A stretch of 64,000 nucleotides of DNA from JAJXZP01 sp963787185 (GTDB lineage: Bacteria; Spirochaetota; Spirochaetia; Treponematales; Rectinemataceae). Position numbers and translations under genes: made by a program. Below the pieces are notes generated by a model. That model had not been told where the DNA came from and made no database searches. It was given only the letters and a program-made list of their open reading frames with translations. How positions within the stretch are numbered: position 1 is the first letter of the stretch; each line of letters starts with the position of its first letter. Below are positions 26,579 to 36,097 of the stretch, piece after piece. The stretch is taken from NCBI GenBank assembly GCA_963787185.1, contig CAWBCC010000012.1:372001-436000 (forward strand), given 5' to 3'.

Positions 26579-27589
26579 ATGCAAGTTACGATCATAGATA
26601 TTGCTCGATATACCGGCATCTCGAAAAGCACCGTATCTCGGGCTCTCAATAAAAGCGGCCCTGTCTCCGAAGAGACGAGGAAGAAGGTCCTGGAGGCCGT
26701 CGAGGTCTTACGCTATAGGCCGAACGCCGTCGCGAGGAATTTGGCCCGAAAGCGCTCCAATTCATTTTCCCTAATCGTTCAGGACATCAGGAACCCGTAC
26801 TATGGCTACGCGAGCTGGTACGCCGAGCGGCTTTTTCGAAAGCGGGGATATAGTCTCGATATCTTCAACGCCGACAACGATCTGTCGCTCGAGAAGAGCG
26901 CTCTGGAAAGCGTAAAGTATCGGCGCGTGGATGGCCTTCTCTGCATAGGCGGCGATAAGGACGCGACGAATATCATAAACTTTTATTCTCAAGAAGGCAT
27001 TCCGATAGTACTCATCGACCGGGAAATTCAAGGTTACGATATACCTATGGTCAACCTCGACAACCCGTATGGCGCGAAGATCGCTACCGACTACCTCTTC
27101 GAGTTGGGCCATAAGCGCATCGTATTCGCCACCTCAGATCTTACCCTGCCGGAGCGCCACCGGATGGAAGGTTTCGCCAGCTCGTGCCGTGAGCATGGGG
27201 TACCACAGGAGGACATCCTCGTAATCTCACAGAGCGAAGCATTGTGGACGGAGGGCATCTTCGCCGAGTTCGAGGACCTTTTCGCCTTGAATGAGCCCCC
27301 GACCGCGGTATTCGCCTCCAACGATATAAAGGCATTGCGGATCATCAGGATATTGAGACGCAGGGGATACTCGGTGCCTGAAGATGTCTCGATCATGGGC
27401 TATGATGATATCGATATCTCGTCCATCGTCGTACCCTCGCTGACCACCATCCATCAGCCGATCCACGACATGATCGAGACCGGAGCGGAAATGCTGCTGG
27501 ATATCGTGGATGGCAAGACTATCAGGCCGACGCGCGAAATGTCCAAGCCCTGGCTGGTGACCCGGGAATCGACTCGGGCGTTCACCTGA
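26579..27589 (+). CDS. LacI/GalR-family transcriptional regulator
   Basis: A 336-residue regulator: an N-terminal LacI helix-turn-helix (TIIDIARYTGISKSTVSRALN, with hinge helix RPNAVARNLARKRSN) and a periplasmic-binding-protein-like sensor domain (about 60-330, with PTAVFASNDIKALRIIRIL and GYDDIDISSIVVPSLTTIHQ). It starts the sugar cluster and faces the kinase gene convergently, overlapping its end by eight bases. Candidate operators lie upstream of itself and of the isomerase operon. The ligand is probably the sugar imported by the RbsABC-type system or a derivative. Confidence 0.93.
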   Translation: MQVTIIDIARYTGISKSTVSRALNKSGPVSEETRKKVLEAVEVLRYRPNAVARNLARKRSNSFSLIVQDIRNPYYGYASWYAERLFRKRGYSLDIFNADNDLSLEKSALESVKYRRVDGLLCIGGDKDATNIINFYSQEGIPIVLIDREIQGYDIPMVNLDNPYGAKIATDYLFELGHKRIVFATSDLTLPERHRMEGFASSCREHGVPQEDILVISQSEALWTEGIFAEFEDLFALNEPPTAVFASNDIKALRIIRILRRRGYSVPEDVSIMGYDDIDISSIVVPSLTTIHQPIHDMIETGAEMLLDIVDGKTIRPTREMSKPWLVTRESTRAFT

Positions 27590-29117
27590 ATGCTGCGCCT
27601 TCCTTGAAATGCATCCATTGGCGCGCGAGGGCCGCGGCTTTTTCCGAGAATTGCTTGTAGAACTCGAACAGCTCCCCATAGCGTTTCGCCCTCTCGGGGT
27701 CGGGGTCGAAGCGTCTTTCGATCCGAACGAGCCGCTCGATCGCAGAAGCTGCGGACCCAAAGGCTCCATCGGCAATCCCGGCCAGGATCGCCACCCCGAG
27801 AGCCCCGGCCTCGGATACGGCCGGGCGCACGAAAGGCCTGTTCGTAATATCAGCGCATATCTGTACTGCCGCAGCCGACCTGCTTCCCCCTCCGACCGCC
27901 TTGTAATTCTCGATCGGGACGCCTATGGAGTCGAGGTTCTCGACCGATACCTTCAGCGCGAACATATTCCCTTCGAGGATTGCCTTCAATATTTCTCCTC
28001 TCTTGGTGTAGTTGCGGAGTCCGAGGATCACACCCGAGGAATCCGAGACGAAATCGGGTGGGCCCATGGGGGCGAAGTGGGGCAGCACCAGGAGAGGGCC
28101 GGGAGCCGGGGGAAGCTCCTCGAAAAGTTCCTCATAGATGTCCGCGCCTCGTTCCGTCCCCGATTTGCTCGCGGCGCCGGCGAAGGTATCCCTGTACCAT
28201 TTTATGATCGAGCCGCCCATGTGGTAAGCGAAGCTGACAAACGCTCCCGCTACCGCGTGATGCTCGACGTTGAGGCCGAATTCGACCATACGCCGGGGAT
28301 CGGCATATCCCTCGTGTATCGCAAGGATAGTCGGGAATGTTCCCATGCCGTACATGGCCTCGCCCGGCCTTATCGCACCGCATCCGAGAGCGTTCGCGCA
28401 CTGGTCGTGAGTCCCGCACACGATGAGGGTGCCCTCCGGCAGTGCAAGTTCCACGGCAAGATGCTTCGAAACCCTTCCGATTGCGGTGCCGGCGGGAACG
28501 CATTCAGGCAACTTGTCCTTGTCGACCCCCGAGACGGAGAGGAGTCTGGGAGACCAATCGCAGGTCCCTTTATCGAACAGGAGAAATCTGTTCGCCAGGC
28601 TGTAATCCACTTTCGGGTCCGCCCCTAACATGAAGGCCGCGAAGCTGCTCCAATTGAGGAATTTGTACGTGGAATCGTAAAGTTCGGGGCGATGCTCCTT
28701 GATCCACATCAGCTTGGTCACCCCGAATTGGGAGCCTATGGTGTTACCGCTGATCCGGAAGCACTCGACGTCGTTGAGCTCGCAGCGAATCGCCTCGACG
28801 TAGTGGTTGCCCCGCGCGTCATTTATAAGGATCGATGGTCCGAGGATCTTCCGCTCGGCCGAAACGGGAACTACCGCCTCCCCCATGGACGCGAAGGCGA
28901 GAGCGCGCACCGGGTCTTTCTCCGATACCGAAGACGACACTTTCTTGATCGTCGATCGAATAGCGCTCCATACCAAGCCCGAATCCAGCTCGGCGCTCAG
29001 CGGCTCGGGCCGGCTGATGTCGTACTCCGCATAGGCCGAAGAGAGTATCTCGCCCGCTTCGGAGAAGGCGATGGCCTTGCAACCCGTTGTGCCGATATCG
29101 ATGCCCATAAGGCTCAT
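27582..29117 (-). CDS. FGGY-family carbohydrate kinase
   Basis: A 511-residue sugar kinase of the xylulokinase/gluconokinase group. It has the N-terminal phosphate loop MGIDIGTTGCKAIAF, the central GTHDQCANALGCGAI block and the C-terminal GGGSRSAAAVQICADITNRP adenine-site region. Length and motifs are complete, unlike the broken relative at 18941-20312. It precedes the aldolase gene's transcript end by 22 bases in reversed order (aldolase first, then kinase), so both are one operon. It likely phosphorylates the ketose made by the dehydrogenase and epimerases; substrate assignment is open. Confidence 0.9.
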   Translation of the reverse strand: MSLMGIDIGTTGCKAIAFSEAGEILSSAYAEYDISRPEPLSAELDSGLVWSAIRSTIKKVSSSVSEKDPVRALAFASMGEAVVPVSAERKILGPSILINDARGNHYVEAIRCELNDVECFRISGNTIGSQFGVTKLMWIKEHRPELYDSTYKFLNWSSFAAFMLGADPKVDYSLANRFLLFDKGTCDWSPRLLSVSGVDKDKLPECVPAGTAIGRVSKHLAVELALPEGTLIVCGTHDQCANALGCGAIRPGEAMYGMGTFPTILAIHEGYADPRRMVEFGLNVEHHAVAGAFVSFAYHMGGSIIKWYRDTFAGAASKSGTERGADIYEELFEELPPAPGPLLVLPHFAPMGPPDFVSDSSGVILGLRNYTKRGEILKAILEGNMFALKVSVENLDSIGVPIENYKAVGGGSRSAAAVQICADITNRPFVRPAVSEAGALGVAILAGIADGAFGSAASAIERLVRIERRFDPDPERAKRYGELFEFYKQFSEKAAALARQWMHFKEGAAFR

Positions 29118-29139
29118 GGCTGATCCCCCGATCGAAGTC

Positions 29140-30042
29140 TTACTCGCCGAGGCCGAGCCTTTTCGCGGAGCCTCCGAGTTCCATTTTCCCTATCTCCTCT
29201 ACAGTCGCCCTGTATACCGCATCACGGGCCGTCGCTTCTCCTCGTTCCCGGAATGCCTCGTACGGCGCACGGATGGCCGTCCCGATGTTGATCTTGGCGA
29301 TCCCGCGCCGTATACCCTCCAGGACGTTATCGGGCTTTATTCCAGTCCCCCCGTGGAGCACGAGAGGGATGCCAGTCCTCTCCGCGAGTATGGAAAGGCG
29401 CTCGAGGTCGAGCCGGGCCTCCAGTTTCTTTTCCTTCCTGGCGGCGGCCGTTATCGCTCCATGGATATTTCCGATAGAAACGGAGAGCCAATCGACTCCG
29501 GTAGCAAGCACGAAAGCGACAGCTTCGTCGGGGTTCGTAAAGCCCTTACCGCTGACGAAGAGTTCCTCGTATGGGGGAAGCGGACCCGCTTCGTGGCCGA
29601 GGACCGCCCCGAGTTCCGCCTCGACGGGAATCCCGGCGGCGTGCGCCATGTCTACGACAGACTTTGTCGCTTCTGCATTTTCCTGAAAAGCCATCCTCGA
29701 CCCGTCGATCATGACCGATTTGTAGCCGGCCGTCAGGGCCCGGCGAATGATGGGGAGGAACTCCACATTTTTTCCGTCCTCATCAACGGCAGGCACATGG
29801 TCAAGGTGCAGCCTCATGAACCTCTCGTCCTTCCTCTTCTCATACTCGTCACGAATCGCCTCGAGACTGATGGATTCGAACTTCTCCCATTCCAACCTAG
29901 CGACCTGTATCAGGGCGAAAGTCCCAGTATCAATGATGGCTCGAGCCACCGGTTCCAGCATGGGTATGTAGGGAATGTTGAAGGCCGGCAGCGCCAAATG
30001 CAGTTCGCGAGCCCTAGCAATAATCTTTCCCGTATCCGACAC
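29140..30042 (-). CDS. class II fructose-bisphosphate-type aldolase (FBA/GatY/KbaY family)
   Basis: A zinc-dependent aldolase of 300 residues. Zinc and catalytic motifs are seen as LHLDHVPAVDE (HxDH type), EAELGAVLGHEAG and LVLHGGTGI. The chosen start is a GTG at 30042 with GAAGGAG eight bases upstream, giving an N terminus (SDTGKIIARARELHLALPAFNI) that matches the family. A longer frame from a TTG at 30090 has no ribosome site. It probably cleaves the phosphorylated ketose made by the kinase into two three-carbon units, or a triose plus an aldehyde. It is divergent from the isomerase-importer operon. Confidence 0.88.
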   Translation of the reverse strand: MSDTGKIIARARELHLALPAFNIPYIPMLEPVARAIIDTGTFALIQVARLEWEKFESISLEAIRDEYEKRKDERFMRLHLDHVPAVDEDGKNVEFLPIIRRALTAGYKSVMIDGSRMAFQENAEATKSVVDMAHAAGIPVEAELGAVLGHEAGPLPPYEELFVSGKGFTNPDEAVAFVLATGVDWLSVSIGNIHGAITAAARKEKKLEARLDLERLSILAERTGIPLVLHGGTGIKPDNVLEGIRRGIAKINIGTAIRAPYEAFRERGEATARDAVYRATVEEIGKMELGGSAKRLGLGE

Positions 30043-30119
30043 GATGGTCGCTCCTTCGATCTCACATGTTGCATAACGGTCCCCCGGCAACTATGTGGTC
30101 CAAAAATTGTGAATACGGA

Positions 30120-30147
30120 TTGACAGCTTATCAAACCGTGCTAGACT
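30120..30147 (+). promoter_or_regulatory. putative sigma-70-type promoter for the isomerase-importer operon
   Basis: A perfect -35 box TTGACA (30120-30125), a 16-base spacer and TAGACT (30142-30147) as -10. Transcription would start near 30154, giving an unusually long, AT-rich leader of about 230 bases before the first start codon at 30385. The putative LacI operator lies inside this leader, where a bound repressor could block elongation. A small frame at 30155-30355 in the leader has no ribosome site and is not called. Confidence 0.5.
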
Positions 30148-30282
30148 CAACACTATGACACAGGGATCGGTTTCAGTCTACAATAAAATTGTGATCAATT
30201 CAAATCGGAATTACATTGTTAGTGTTGATAATACAATGAAATATGCTGTTAGTGATGGCATATTCAATATTGTAATATTTTG

Positions 30283-30296
30283 TGGGAACGGTTTTA
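30283..30296. promoter_or_regulatory. putative LacI-family operator in the operon leader
   Basis: TGGGAACGGTTTTA matches the site at 26431-26444 at 13 of 14 positions and has the same CG-centred partial symmetry. It lies about 130 bases after the putative transcription start and 89 bases before the first gene. It probably binds the LacI-type regulator encoded at 26579. Both copies sit in AT-rich intergenic DNA. Confidence 0.55.
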
Positions 30297-30384
30297 TAAT
30301 AACCCACGCCAGTACGGACCTATCGTTCAAAAGGCGATCCGAGAGCGTATCGTAAGTCTAAATTCGGTTTCATAAGGAGGGAGT

Positions 30385-31272
30385 ATGGGCAAGAAGAAGA
30401 TCTCGATCGGCACATGGGCTTTTATCTGGGGCGGGTATAAGGAAGATCCGATACCCTTCGATGTGGTTCTGGATACGCTCAAAAAGCTCGGCTACGACGG
30501 TATCGAGTTCGGTGCTTTCGCTCCGCATTTGGAGAGTAACACCGATGCCAACAGGAAGAAGATCGGTAAGATGCTGAAGGATAGGGGTCTCGGCGTTTCC
30601 GGCGTTGCCGCTCCCTTCCCTTCGCCGACTACGTCAACCAAGGTGGAATACCTTAGCGCAGTAAAGGCCAACCTCGACGTTTGCAGTGAGATCGGGAGTT
30701 CGAAGCTTCGCGTCGATATGGTCGACTCTCCTACAAAGGTGCCCGGCGGCCTGTCGCACGCAGACTGTGTCGCGAAAGTCGCTGAGGTATGGCGCGAGAG
30801 CGCCGAGGAATGCGCGAAGCGCGGCATCCGGCTTGTCTGGGAATTCGAGCCGGGCTTCTACCTCAACAAGCCGAGCGAGGTCGTCGATATGGTCTATCGG
30901 GTGGACCATCCGAACTTTTCGATCATGTTCGACGCCTGTCACGCATATATGGGCTCTGTAATTAGTGCACGCCACCTCGGGGGAAAGGAAAGCCTTCCGG
31001 GCGGGGTCGTCCAGTACGCCCATCTTCTAACGGGAAAAATCGGCGCGATTCACCTCATCGACTCCGACGGCTCTCTTCACGACAACGACACGAGCACTCA
31101 TGCGCCGCTCGGAACGGGGAAGATCGACTTCGGCAAGGTCATGCCAGCCATCCTCGAAGCCGGATACGACGATGAGTGGTGGCCGATAGACCTCTGCTTC
31201 TGGCCCAAGGCTCTCGAGGTCGCCGGGCAGAATAAGAAATATGTCGACACGCTCGTGAAGACATTCGGTTGA
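30385..31272 (+). CDS. sugar phosphate isomerase/epimerase-like TIM-barrel protein (1)
   Basis: A 295-residue protein of the xylose-isomerase-like TIM-barrel family (AP endonuclease 2 superfamily). Visible features are GYDGIEFGAFAPH, the metal-site Glu in LVWEFEPGFYLN, Asp-His in MFDACHAYMG and His-x-Asp in IHLIDSDGSLHD. AAGGAGGG precedes the ATG at good spacing. It is the first gene of the importer operon and 46 bases before the dehydrogenase. It may interconvert a keto sugar or an inosose-type compound. It is the first of three such barrels in the cluster, and none can be given a substrate. Confidence 0.85.
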   Translation: MGKKKISIGTWAFIWGGYKEDPIPFDVVLDTLKKLGYDGIEFGAFAPHLESNTDANRKKIGKMLKDRGLGVSGVAAPFPSPTTSTKVEYLSAVKANLDVCSEIGSSKLRVDMVDSPTKVPGGLSHADCVAKVAEVWRESAEECAKRGIRLVWEFEPGFYLNKPSEVVDMVYRVDHPNFSIMFDACHAYMGSVISARHLGGKESLPGGVVQYAHLLTGKIGAIHLIDSDGSLHDNDTSTHAPLGTGKIDFGKVMPAILEAGYDDEWWPIDLCFWPKALEVAGQNKKYVDTLVKTFG

Positions 31273-31318
31273 TCGTCGCGGCGGCCTTCGATCGACATTG
31301 ATCCCAGGGAGGTTTTGA

Positions 31319-32398
31319 ATGTCCGAGTTGATGAATGCGCAGGTTTTCTACGAAACCGAAAAGATGGAATTTGAAAGGTTGACGATACCGAAGGTTACCG
31401 ATGTCGATGTACTGGTGAAGGTGAAGAACGTCGGCATTTGCGGTTCGGATCTTTCATATTATTTCGGCATGAGTCCAGTCGGCACTCCGACGGGCAAGGG
31501 ACCGATCGTCCTCGGCCACGAGTTCACGGGCGAGGTAGTCGAGGTTGGCTCGGTGCCGAAGGCGCTCGGCCTGTTCAAGCCAGGCGACCGAGTCGTGGTC
31601 AACCCGGTCCAGTTTTGCGGCGCCTGCCCCGACTGCGCCGCCGGCAATACCCATATGTGCCAGCACGGGAGTGTTCCCGGCGTAACGACCAATGGCGCTT
31701 TCGCCGAGTATTGCGTGTCGAAGTACACGGGACTGTTCAAACTCCCCGACGAGATCAGCTTCGCCGCGGGAGCCTGCATCGAGCCGCTCGCGTGCGCGGT
31801 GAACGGGCTCAACAAGCTCGATATACGGCCCGGTCAGTTCGTGGCGATTTTCGGGCCCGGTCCCATAGGCATCTGGATGGCCGAGCTCGCCAAGAAGGCA
31901 TACGGCGCCGGCAAGGTCGCCCTCGTCGGCACGAGGGACTATCGGCTCGAGGCGGGCAAGACGGCGGGAGCGGACTATATCTTCAACGACAAGGAGAGAG
32001 GCTCGAAATACTACGTGCCTGATTTGAAGAAAGCCTTCCTCGAGGCGACCGATGGGCACCTCGTCGATCGGCTCATAACGCCCGCAGGTCCCGACGCGGC
32101 GCTCGAGACGGCAGTGGAATGCGGTGGGAACTGCTCGATCATAGTTCAATTCGGACTGCCCGACGGCGGCAGTGTTTTCAAGATACCGTCGTTGAGCTTC
32201 CATACCATGGACAAGCAGATTCGCTCCGCGTGGCTCGCCCCCGGCGTCTGGCCGCAGACAATACGTCTGGTCCAGGGGAAGCAAGTGAGCATCGAACCAT
32301 TAATCACCCATAAGGCGTCCTTGCAGGATGTAGGCAAGGCATTGGTCGACCTGAGAAGCCGCAAGGGCAACCCGATCAAGTACGAAATCATTCTATAG
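31319..32398 (+). CDS. zinc-dependent medium-chain alcohol/polyol dehydrogenase
   Basis: A 359-residue MDR dehydrogenase. Catalytic zinc ligands are Cys in GICGSDL and His-Glu in GHEFTGEVVEV. The four structural-zinc cysteines are in CGACPDCAAGNTHMC. The Rossmann motif is GPGPIGIWMAEL. It resembles sorbitol/threonine dehydrogenases and probably oxidises a sugar alcohol or hydroxy sugar to a ketose. It is second in the operon, with GGGAGGTTTTGA before the start. A GC-rich gap of 91 bases follows before the cupin gene. Confidence 0.92.
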   Translation: MSELMNAQVFYETEKMEFERLTIPKVTDVDVLVKVKNVGICGSDLSYYFGMSPVGTPTGKGPIVLGHEFTGEVVEVGSVPKALGLFKPGDRVVVNPVQFCGACPDCAAGNTHMCQHGSVPGVTTNGAFAEYCVSKYTGLFKLPDEISFAAGACIEPLACAVNGLNKLDIRPGQFVAIFGPGPIGIWMAELAKKAYGAGKVALVGTRDYRLEAGKTAGADYIFNDKERGSKYYVPDLKKAFLEATDGHLVDRLITPAGPDAALETAVECGGNCSIIVQFGLPDGGSVFKIPSLSFHTMDKQIRSAWLAPGVWPQTIRLVQGKQVSIEPLITHKASLQDVGKALVDLRSRKGNPIKYEIIL

Positions 32399-32489
32399 CC
32401 CGATATTCAAGGCACGCGCGGGGCCCACGAAGTAGTCTTCCTTACCCCGTAGGCGCGCCTCGTCATACCTCAGGGCTGGGAGTAAAGGC

Positions 32490-33708
32490 ATGGATATTAA
32501 GCGTTTGATCGACATCGTCGAAAAAGAACTCGACTCGAAGAAGGGTTACTTGAGGCTAAGACCGAGCTGGGTGGCGCGGGATTTCCTGAAGCCCGGAAGG
32601 CGTCTAGGCCTTGCGGAAAATGAATACAATGTCGGGCTGCGTGGGTTCATTTGCGAGCGGTGGCTCGCGTCTGAGACCGAGGCCGATAATGCGGTCAAAT
32701 CCCCGAATGAAGGCCTATCATACCTGGATATCGACGGCGAGGAACTTCTCCTCAGGGATGTGATAGCCGCATGCGGCGAGCTGATTATGGGACGAGAATA
32801 TGCTGCGAATCATCGCGGACTCGGTCGCCTCGCGAAAATATACGATTTTGAGAGCAGGATATTTTTCCATTACCACCAGACTGCATCGGACGCAGAGGAA
32901 ACTCGGTCGCAATTCCAAGGAAGAGTCGTACTATTTCCCCACAGGAGTTCCCGTCGGGAAGCATCCGGAAACATTTTTCGGCGTACATCCGTACATCGTC
33001 GAACAGCGTAAGCAATATGATATATTCCTTCCGTATCTGCGAAAATGGGAGGGCGAAGAGATCCTAAGCGCCTCTCGAGCTTACATGAACGTTCCGGGAG
33101 AGGGCTTTCACCTTCAGGCTGGGATCCTCCACGCTCCAGGTACAGCGGTGACGATAGAGCTGCAAGAGCCATCGGACGTTATGGGGGTCCTGCAGGCCGA
33201 GGTCGACGGCCTAAGGCAATCGAAGGATCTGTTATATAAAGATATCTTGCCCGCCGAGGTAGAGCAGAAAGGGGAAAGGGCAGCCTTGGATCAGCTTCTC
33301 TGGGAAGAAAACGGGGACCCCTATTTCTACGAAAACCATCATACCCCGCCAGTGGATATTCCCCACCCGGAAAACTCAGCTGGCTTCGAGCAATGGATAT
33401 ACTACGACTCGACGAAGTACTCGGGGAAGCGACTCGTCGTGAAACCGGGACAAAGCTTCATGGCAAAGGATCTAGGCTTGCACACTATCCTCGTGTGGCG
33501 CGGCAAGGGAAAGGTAGACGGGCTCGAAATCGAGGGCGGAAATTTCCGCTGCGACGAGCTCCTCGTCTCGCACGAGCGGGCCGTCGCGGGTGCGACGTAC
33601 GAGAATACGGGGTCGGTCGATCTCGAGATAATTAAATTCTTCGGCCCCGACATAAATAGCAAAGTGGTTCCGTACCTGAAAAAGTACGGACGGAAAGAAT
33701 CGGCATGA
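32490..33708 (+). pseudogene. cupin-type (mannose-6-phosphate isomerase-like) protein with one frameshift
   Basis: Two overlapping frames together code for about 405 residues. The first (MDIKRLIDIVEKELDSKKG ... FHYHQTASDAE) continues after one extra base near 32900 (GCAGAGGAAACTCGG) as KLGRNSKEESYYFP. The second part has GVHPYIVEQRK, PGEGFHLQAGILHAPGTAV and a C-terminal cupin. HYHQT and the GILHAPGT-type motif are typical of metal-binding cupins in type I phosphomannose isomerases. The frame break lies beside short G and A runs, so it may be a real mutation or a sequencing error; intact flanking genes favour caution. It sits between the dehydrogenase and epimerase genes, so it probably belonged to the pathway. 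Confidence 0.75.
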
Positions 33709-33724
33709 GGAGAGGAAGGCCATC

Positions 33725-34567
33725 ATGAAAGTTGGAATTAACCTGCTATTATGGACCGCGAATCCCAGATTCAGCGAGCATGAGCGCATATTGAGCGATC
33801 TGAAGGAATGGGGTTTCGACGCCTTCGAGATCGGCGTCGGCGGATTAAGCGCCGAGGAAATCAGGAAATTCTCCAGGAAAGCGGACCAACTCGGGCTCGA
33901 TATTACCGCGCTCGACGTATTCCTCGCTTCCGATGCCGACACGATAAGCGCCGATCCGGGGAAACGAAAGAAGGCGAAAGATATCATAATGACCTGCATA
34001 GACAAAACGGCGGATATCGGGTCGCATATATTCAGCGGGCCATTGTACCAAGGCCTGTGCAACACGACGGAGACTGGGCCTACCGGCGAGGAATGGAAAT
34101 GGGCGGTGGACATACTCAGGGAATGCGCGCTGTACGCGAAGGGGAAGGGGGTAAGGATCGCCGCGGAGCCCTTGAACCGCTTCGAAGCGTATCTGGTGAA
34201 CTCAGTTAAGCAAGCTTATGATTTCGCCTTGGAGGTGGATGTAGACAATTTCGGTATCTTGGCGGATACCCATCATTCGAACATCGAAGAATACAATGTC
34301 GCCGAGTCTTGGGGCAAAGTCATGGACAGAATTTACCATGTCCATATCTCCGAGAATAACCGGGGCGTTCCGGGATACGGCCATGCCGTACAACCCGCCA
34401 TATTCGAGGTCCTAAAAAAGGGCAATTATAATGGATACCTCGTTATCGAGGCATTCAACGCGAACGTGCCGGAAATCGCGGGAATGCTGAGACTCTGGCG
34501 TCCCTTCGAGGCCAAAGAGGCAATCATCGCGCAAAAAGGATTGGAGTTCATAAAAGGGCACCTATGA
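33725..34567 (+). CDS. sugar phosphate isomerase/epimerase-like TIM-barrel protein (2), ketose 3-epimerase-like
   Basis: A 280-residue xylose-isomerase-like barrel closest in pattern to D-tagatose/D-psicose 3-epimerases. The metal-site residues are visible: Glu in IAAEPLNRFEAY, Asp-His in ILADTHHSNIEE, His in IYHVHISENNRGVPGYG and Glu in GYLVIEAFNA. The GPLYQ segment near residue 106 also fits that family. It follows the cupin gene by 16 bases with GAGGAAGGCC before the ATG. It probably epimerises a free ketose at C3. It is the most confident of the three barrels. Confidence 0.88.
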   Translation: MKVGINLLLWTANPRFSEHERILSDLKEWGFDAFEIGVGGLSAEEIRKFSRKADQLGLDITALDVFLASDADTISADPGKRKKAKDIIMTCIDKTADIGSHIFSGPLYQGLCNTTETGPTGEEWKWAVDILRECALYAKGKGVRIAAEPLNRFEAYLVNSVKQAYDFALEVDVDNFGILADTHHSNIEEYNVAESWGKVMDRIYHVHISENNRGVPGYGHAVQPAIFEVLKKGNYNGYLVIEAFNANVPEIAGMLRLWRPFEAKEAIIAQKGLEFIKGHL

Positions 34568-34606
34568 TTCAAGCAGATCGGGAAGCAATCCGTAGCGGAG
34601 GGGCCC

Positions 34607-36097
34607 ATGCCTGAAGATCTGATCCTGAACATGAAAGGCATATCGAAGTCGTATCCGGGAGTCACTGTCTTCGAGAATTTCGACTTCAGCCTGAGAAGAG
34701 GCGAAATTCATGGCATATGCGGAGAAAACGGCGCCGGCAAGTCGACGTTAATAAAGATACTTTCCGGCGCTCACTCTCCCGACCGGGGATTCATCGAATT
34801 CGAGGGCGAGAAAGTCGAGAGCCTGAACCCGTACTCGGCCATGCAGATGGGTATCCAGACCATCTACCAGGAACACAATCTTTTCCCCTTCCTGAACGTC
34901 GTCGAGAATCTCTTCGCCGGCAACGAGGTGACCAACGGGATCATAATAAATAAATCCATGATGGCGGCCAAGACCCAAGAGATCCTGGAGTACCTGCACT
35001 CGGACATATCCCCCTTCGATATCGTCGGGAAACTAAGTACGAGCGCCCGAAAGACCGTCGAGATCGCGAGAGCGCTGATCCAGAAATCGAAAATGCTGAT
35101 CTTCGACGAACCTACGGCCTCGTTCAACCAAAGGGAGATCGACCGTCTATTCGTGATAATCAAGAAACTGGTGCAGAACGGACAGAGCGTAATTTATATT
35201 TCGCATCATTTGGAAGAAGTATTCAGACTGGCCGACCGGGTGACGGTGATTCGCGACGGACAGAAGGTGAGCACCTACGACATTGCCGATCTGACTGAGC
35301 AAAAATTGATTCATGACATGGTAGGAAGGGATGTTTCCTTGTTCTACCAGCGGAAGCAAGTCCCCATCGGCGATGTCGAATTGGAGACCAGGCACCTGAC
35401 GGGGAACGGGGTCAAGGATATTTCCCTAGTACTGCGAAAAGGCGAGATCCTAGGCATAGCAGGAATGGACGGTTCGGGAAGGTCGGAGCTGGCGGAGCTG
35501 ATTTTCGGCGTGAAGAAAGCGGACTCCGGAGAAATTCGCATAAAGAATCGGAATGTAAGGATTAAATCGCCTCTATCGGCCATCCGGCACAGGATTTGCT
35601 TCATCACCGGGGACCGTCAGGGTACAGGGCTGTTCCTGAGGCATCCGATCACTCGGAACATACCCATCGTAAGCTATACCAAGACGAAGACCCCCTTCGC
35701 CTTGCCGGGCGACGACGTAAAGATGTCGGAGCGATTCGTCAATATCCTGAATATCAGGACGCCGAGCGTATTCCAACTGGCGATGCTGCTCTCCGGGGGG
35801 AACCAACAAAAGATAGTATTGGCGAAGTGGTTCGCGAGCGAAGGCGAAATTTTCATTTTCGACGAGCCGACGCGCGGAATTGACGTAGGCGCGAAGGAGG
35901 AAATCTACAAGATCATGGTGGGACTCCTTGAGCAAAACAAGTCGATTATGATGATCTCCTCCGACATGCCTGAGCTTATCGCAATGAGCGACCGGATCAT
36001 CGTGATGCGCAAAGGAAGCATAGCGGCGGAATTGGAGAAAAACGAAATCAGCGAAGAAGCCATATTGAAGCATGCAATAGGGAGTGGCGGGAAATGA
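34607..36097 (+). CDS. sugar ABC transporter ATP-binding protein (RbsA/MglA type)
   Basis: A 496-residue tandem ATPase of the CUT2 importers. Domain 1 has Walker A GENGAGKST and Walker B MLIFDEPTAS, but its signature LSTSARKTVEIARAL is degenerate (LST rather than LSxGQ). Domain 2 has the usual odd Walker A GMDGSGRSEL, a full signature LSGGNQQKIVLAKW and FDEPTRGIDVG. This asymmetry is normal for RbsA. It overlaps the permease gene by four bases (ATGA). The import substrate is probably a monosaccharide or a small polyol. Confidence 0.95.
   Translation: MPEDLILNMKGISKSYPGVTVFENFDFSLRRGEIHGICGENGAGKSTLIKILSGAHSPDRGFIEFEGEKVESLNPYSAMQMGIQTIYQEHNLFPFLNVVENLFAGNEVTNGIIINKSMMAAKTQEILEYLHSDISPFDIVGKLSTSARKTVEIARALIQKSKMLIFDEPTASFNQREIDRLFVIIKKLVQNGQSVIYISHHLEEVFRLADRVTVIRDGQKVSTYDIADLTEQKLIHDMVGRDVSLFYQRKQVPIGDVELETRHLTGNGVKDISLVLRKGEILGIAGMDGSGRSELAELIFGVKKADSGEIRIKNRNVRIKSPLSAIRHRICFITGDRQGTGLFLRHPITRNIPIVSYTKTKTPFALPGDDVKMSERFVNILNIRTPSVFQLAMLLSGGNQQKIVLAKWFASEGEIFIFDEPTRGIDVGAKEEIYKIMVGLLEQNKSIMMISSDMPELIAMSDRIIVMRKGSIAAELEKNEISEEAILKHAIGSGGK

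Noticed and set aside
30155..30355. 66-codon frame in the operon leader
   Set aside because: No ribosome site, AT-rich leader DNA and no protein features; treated as untranslated leader.
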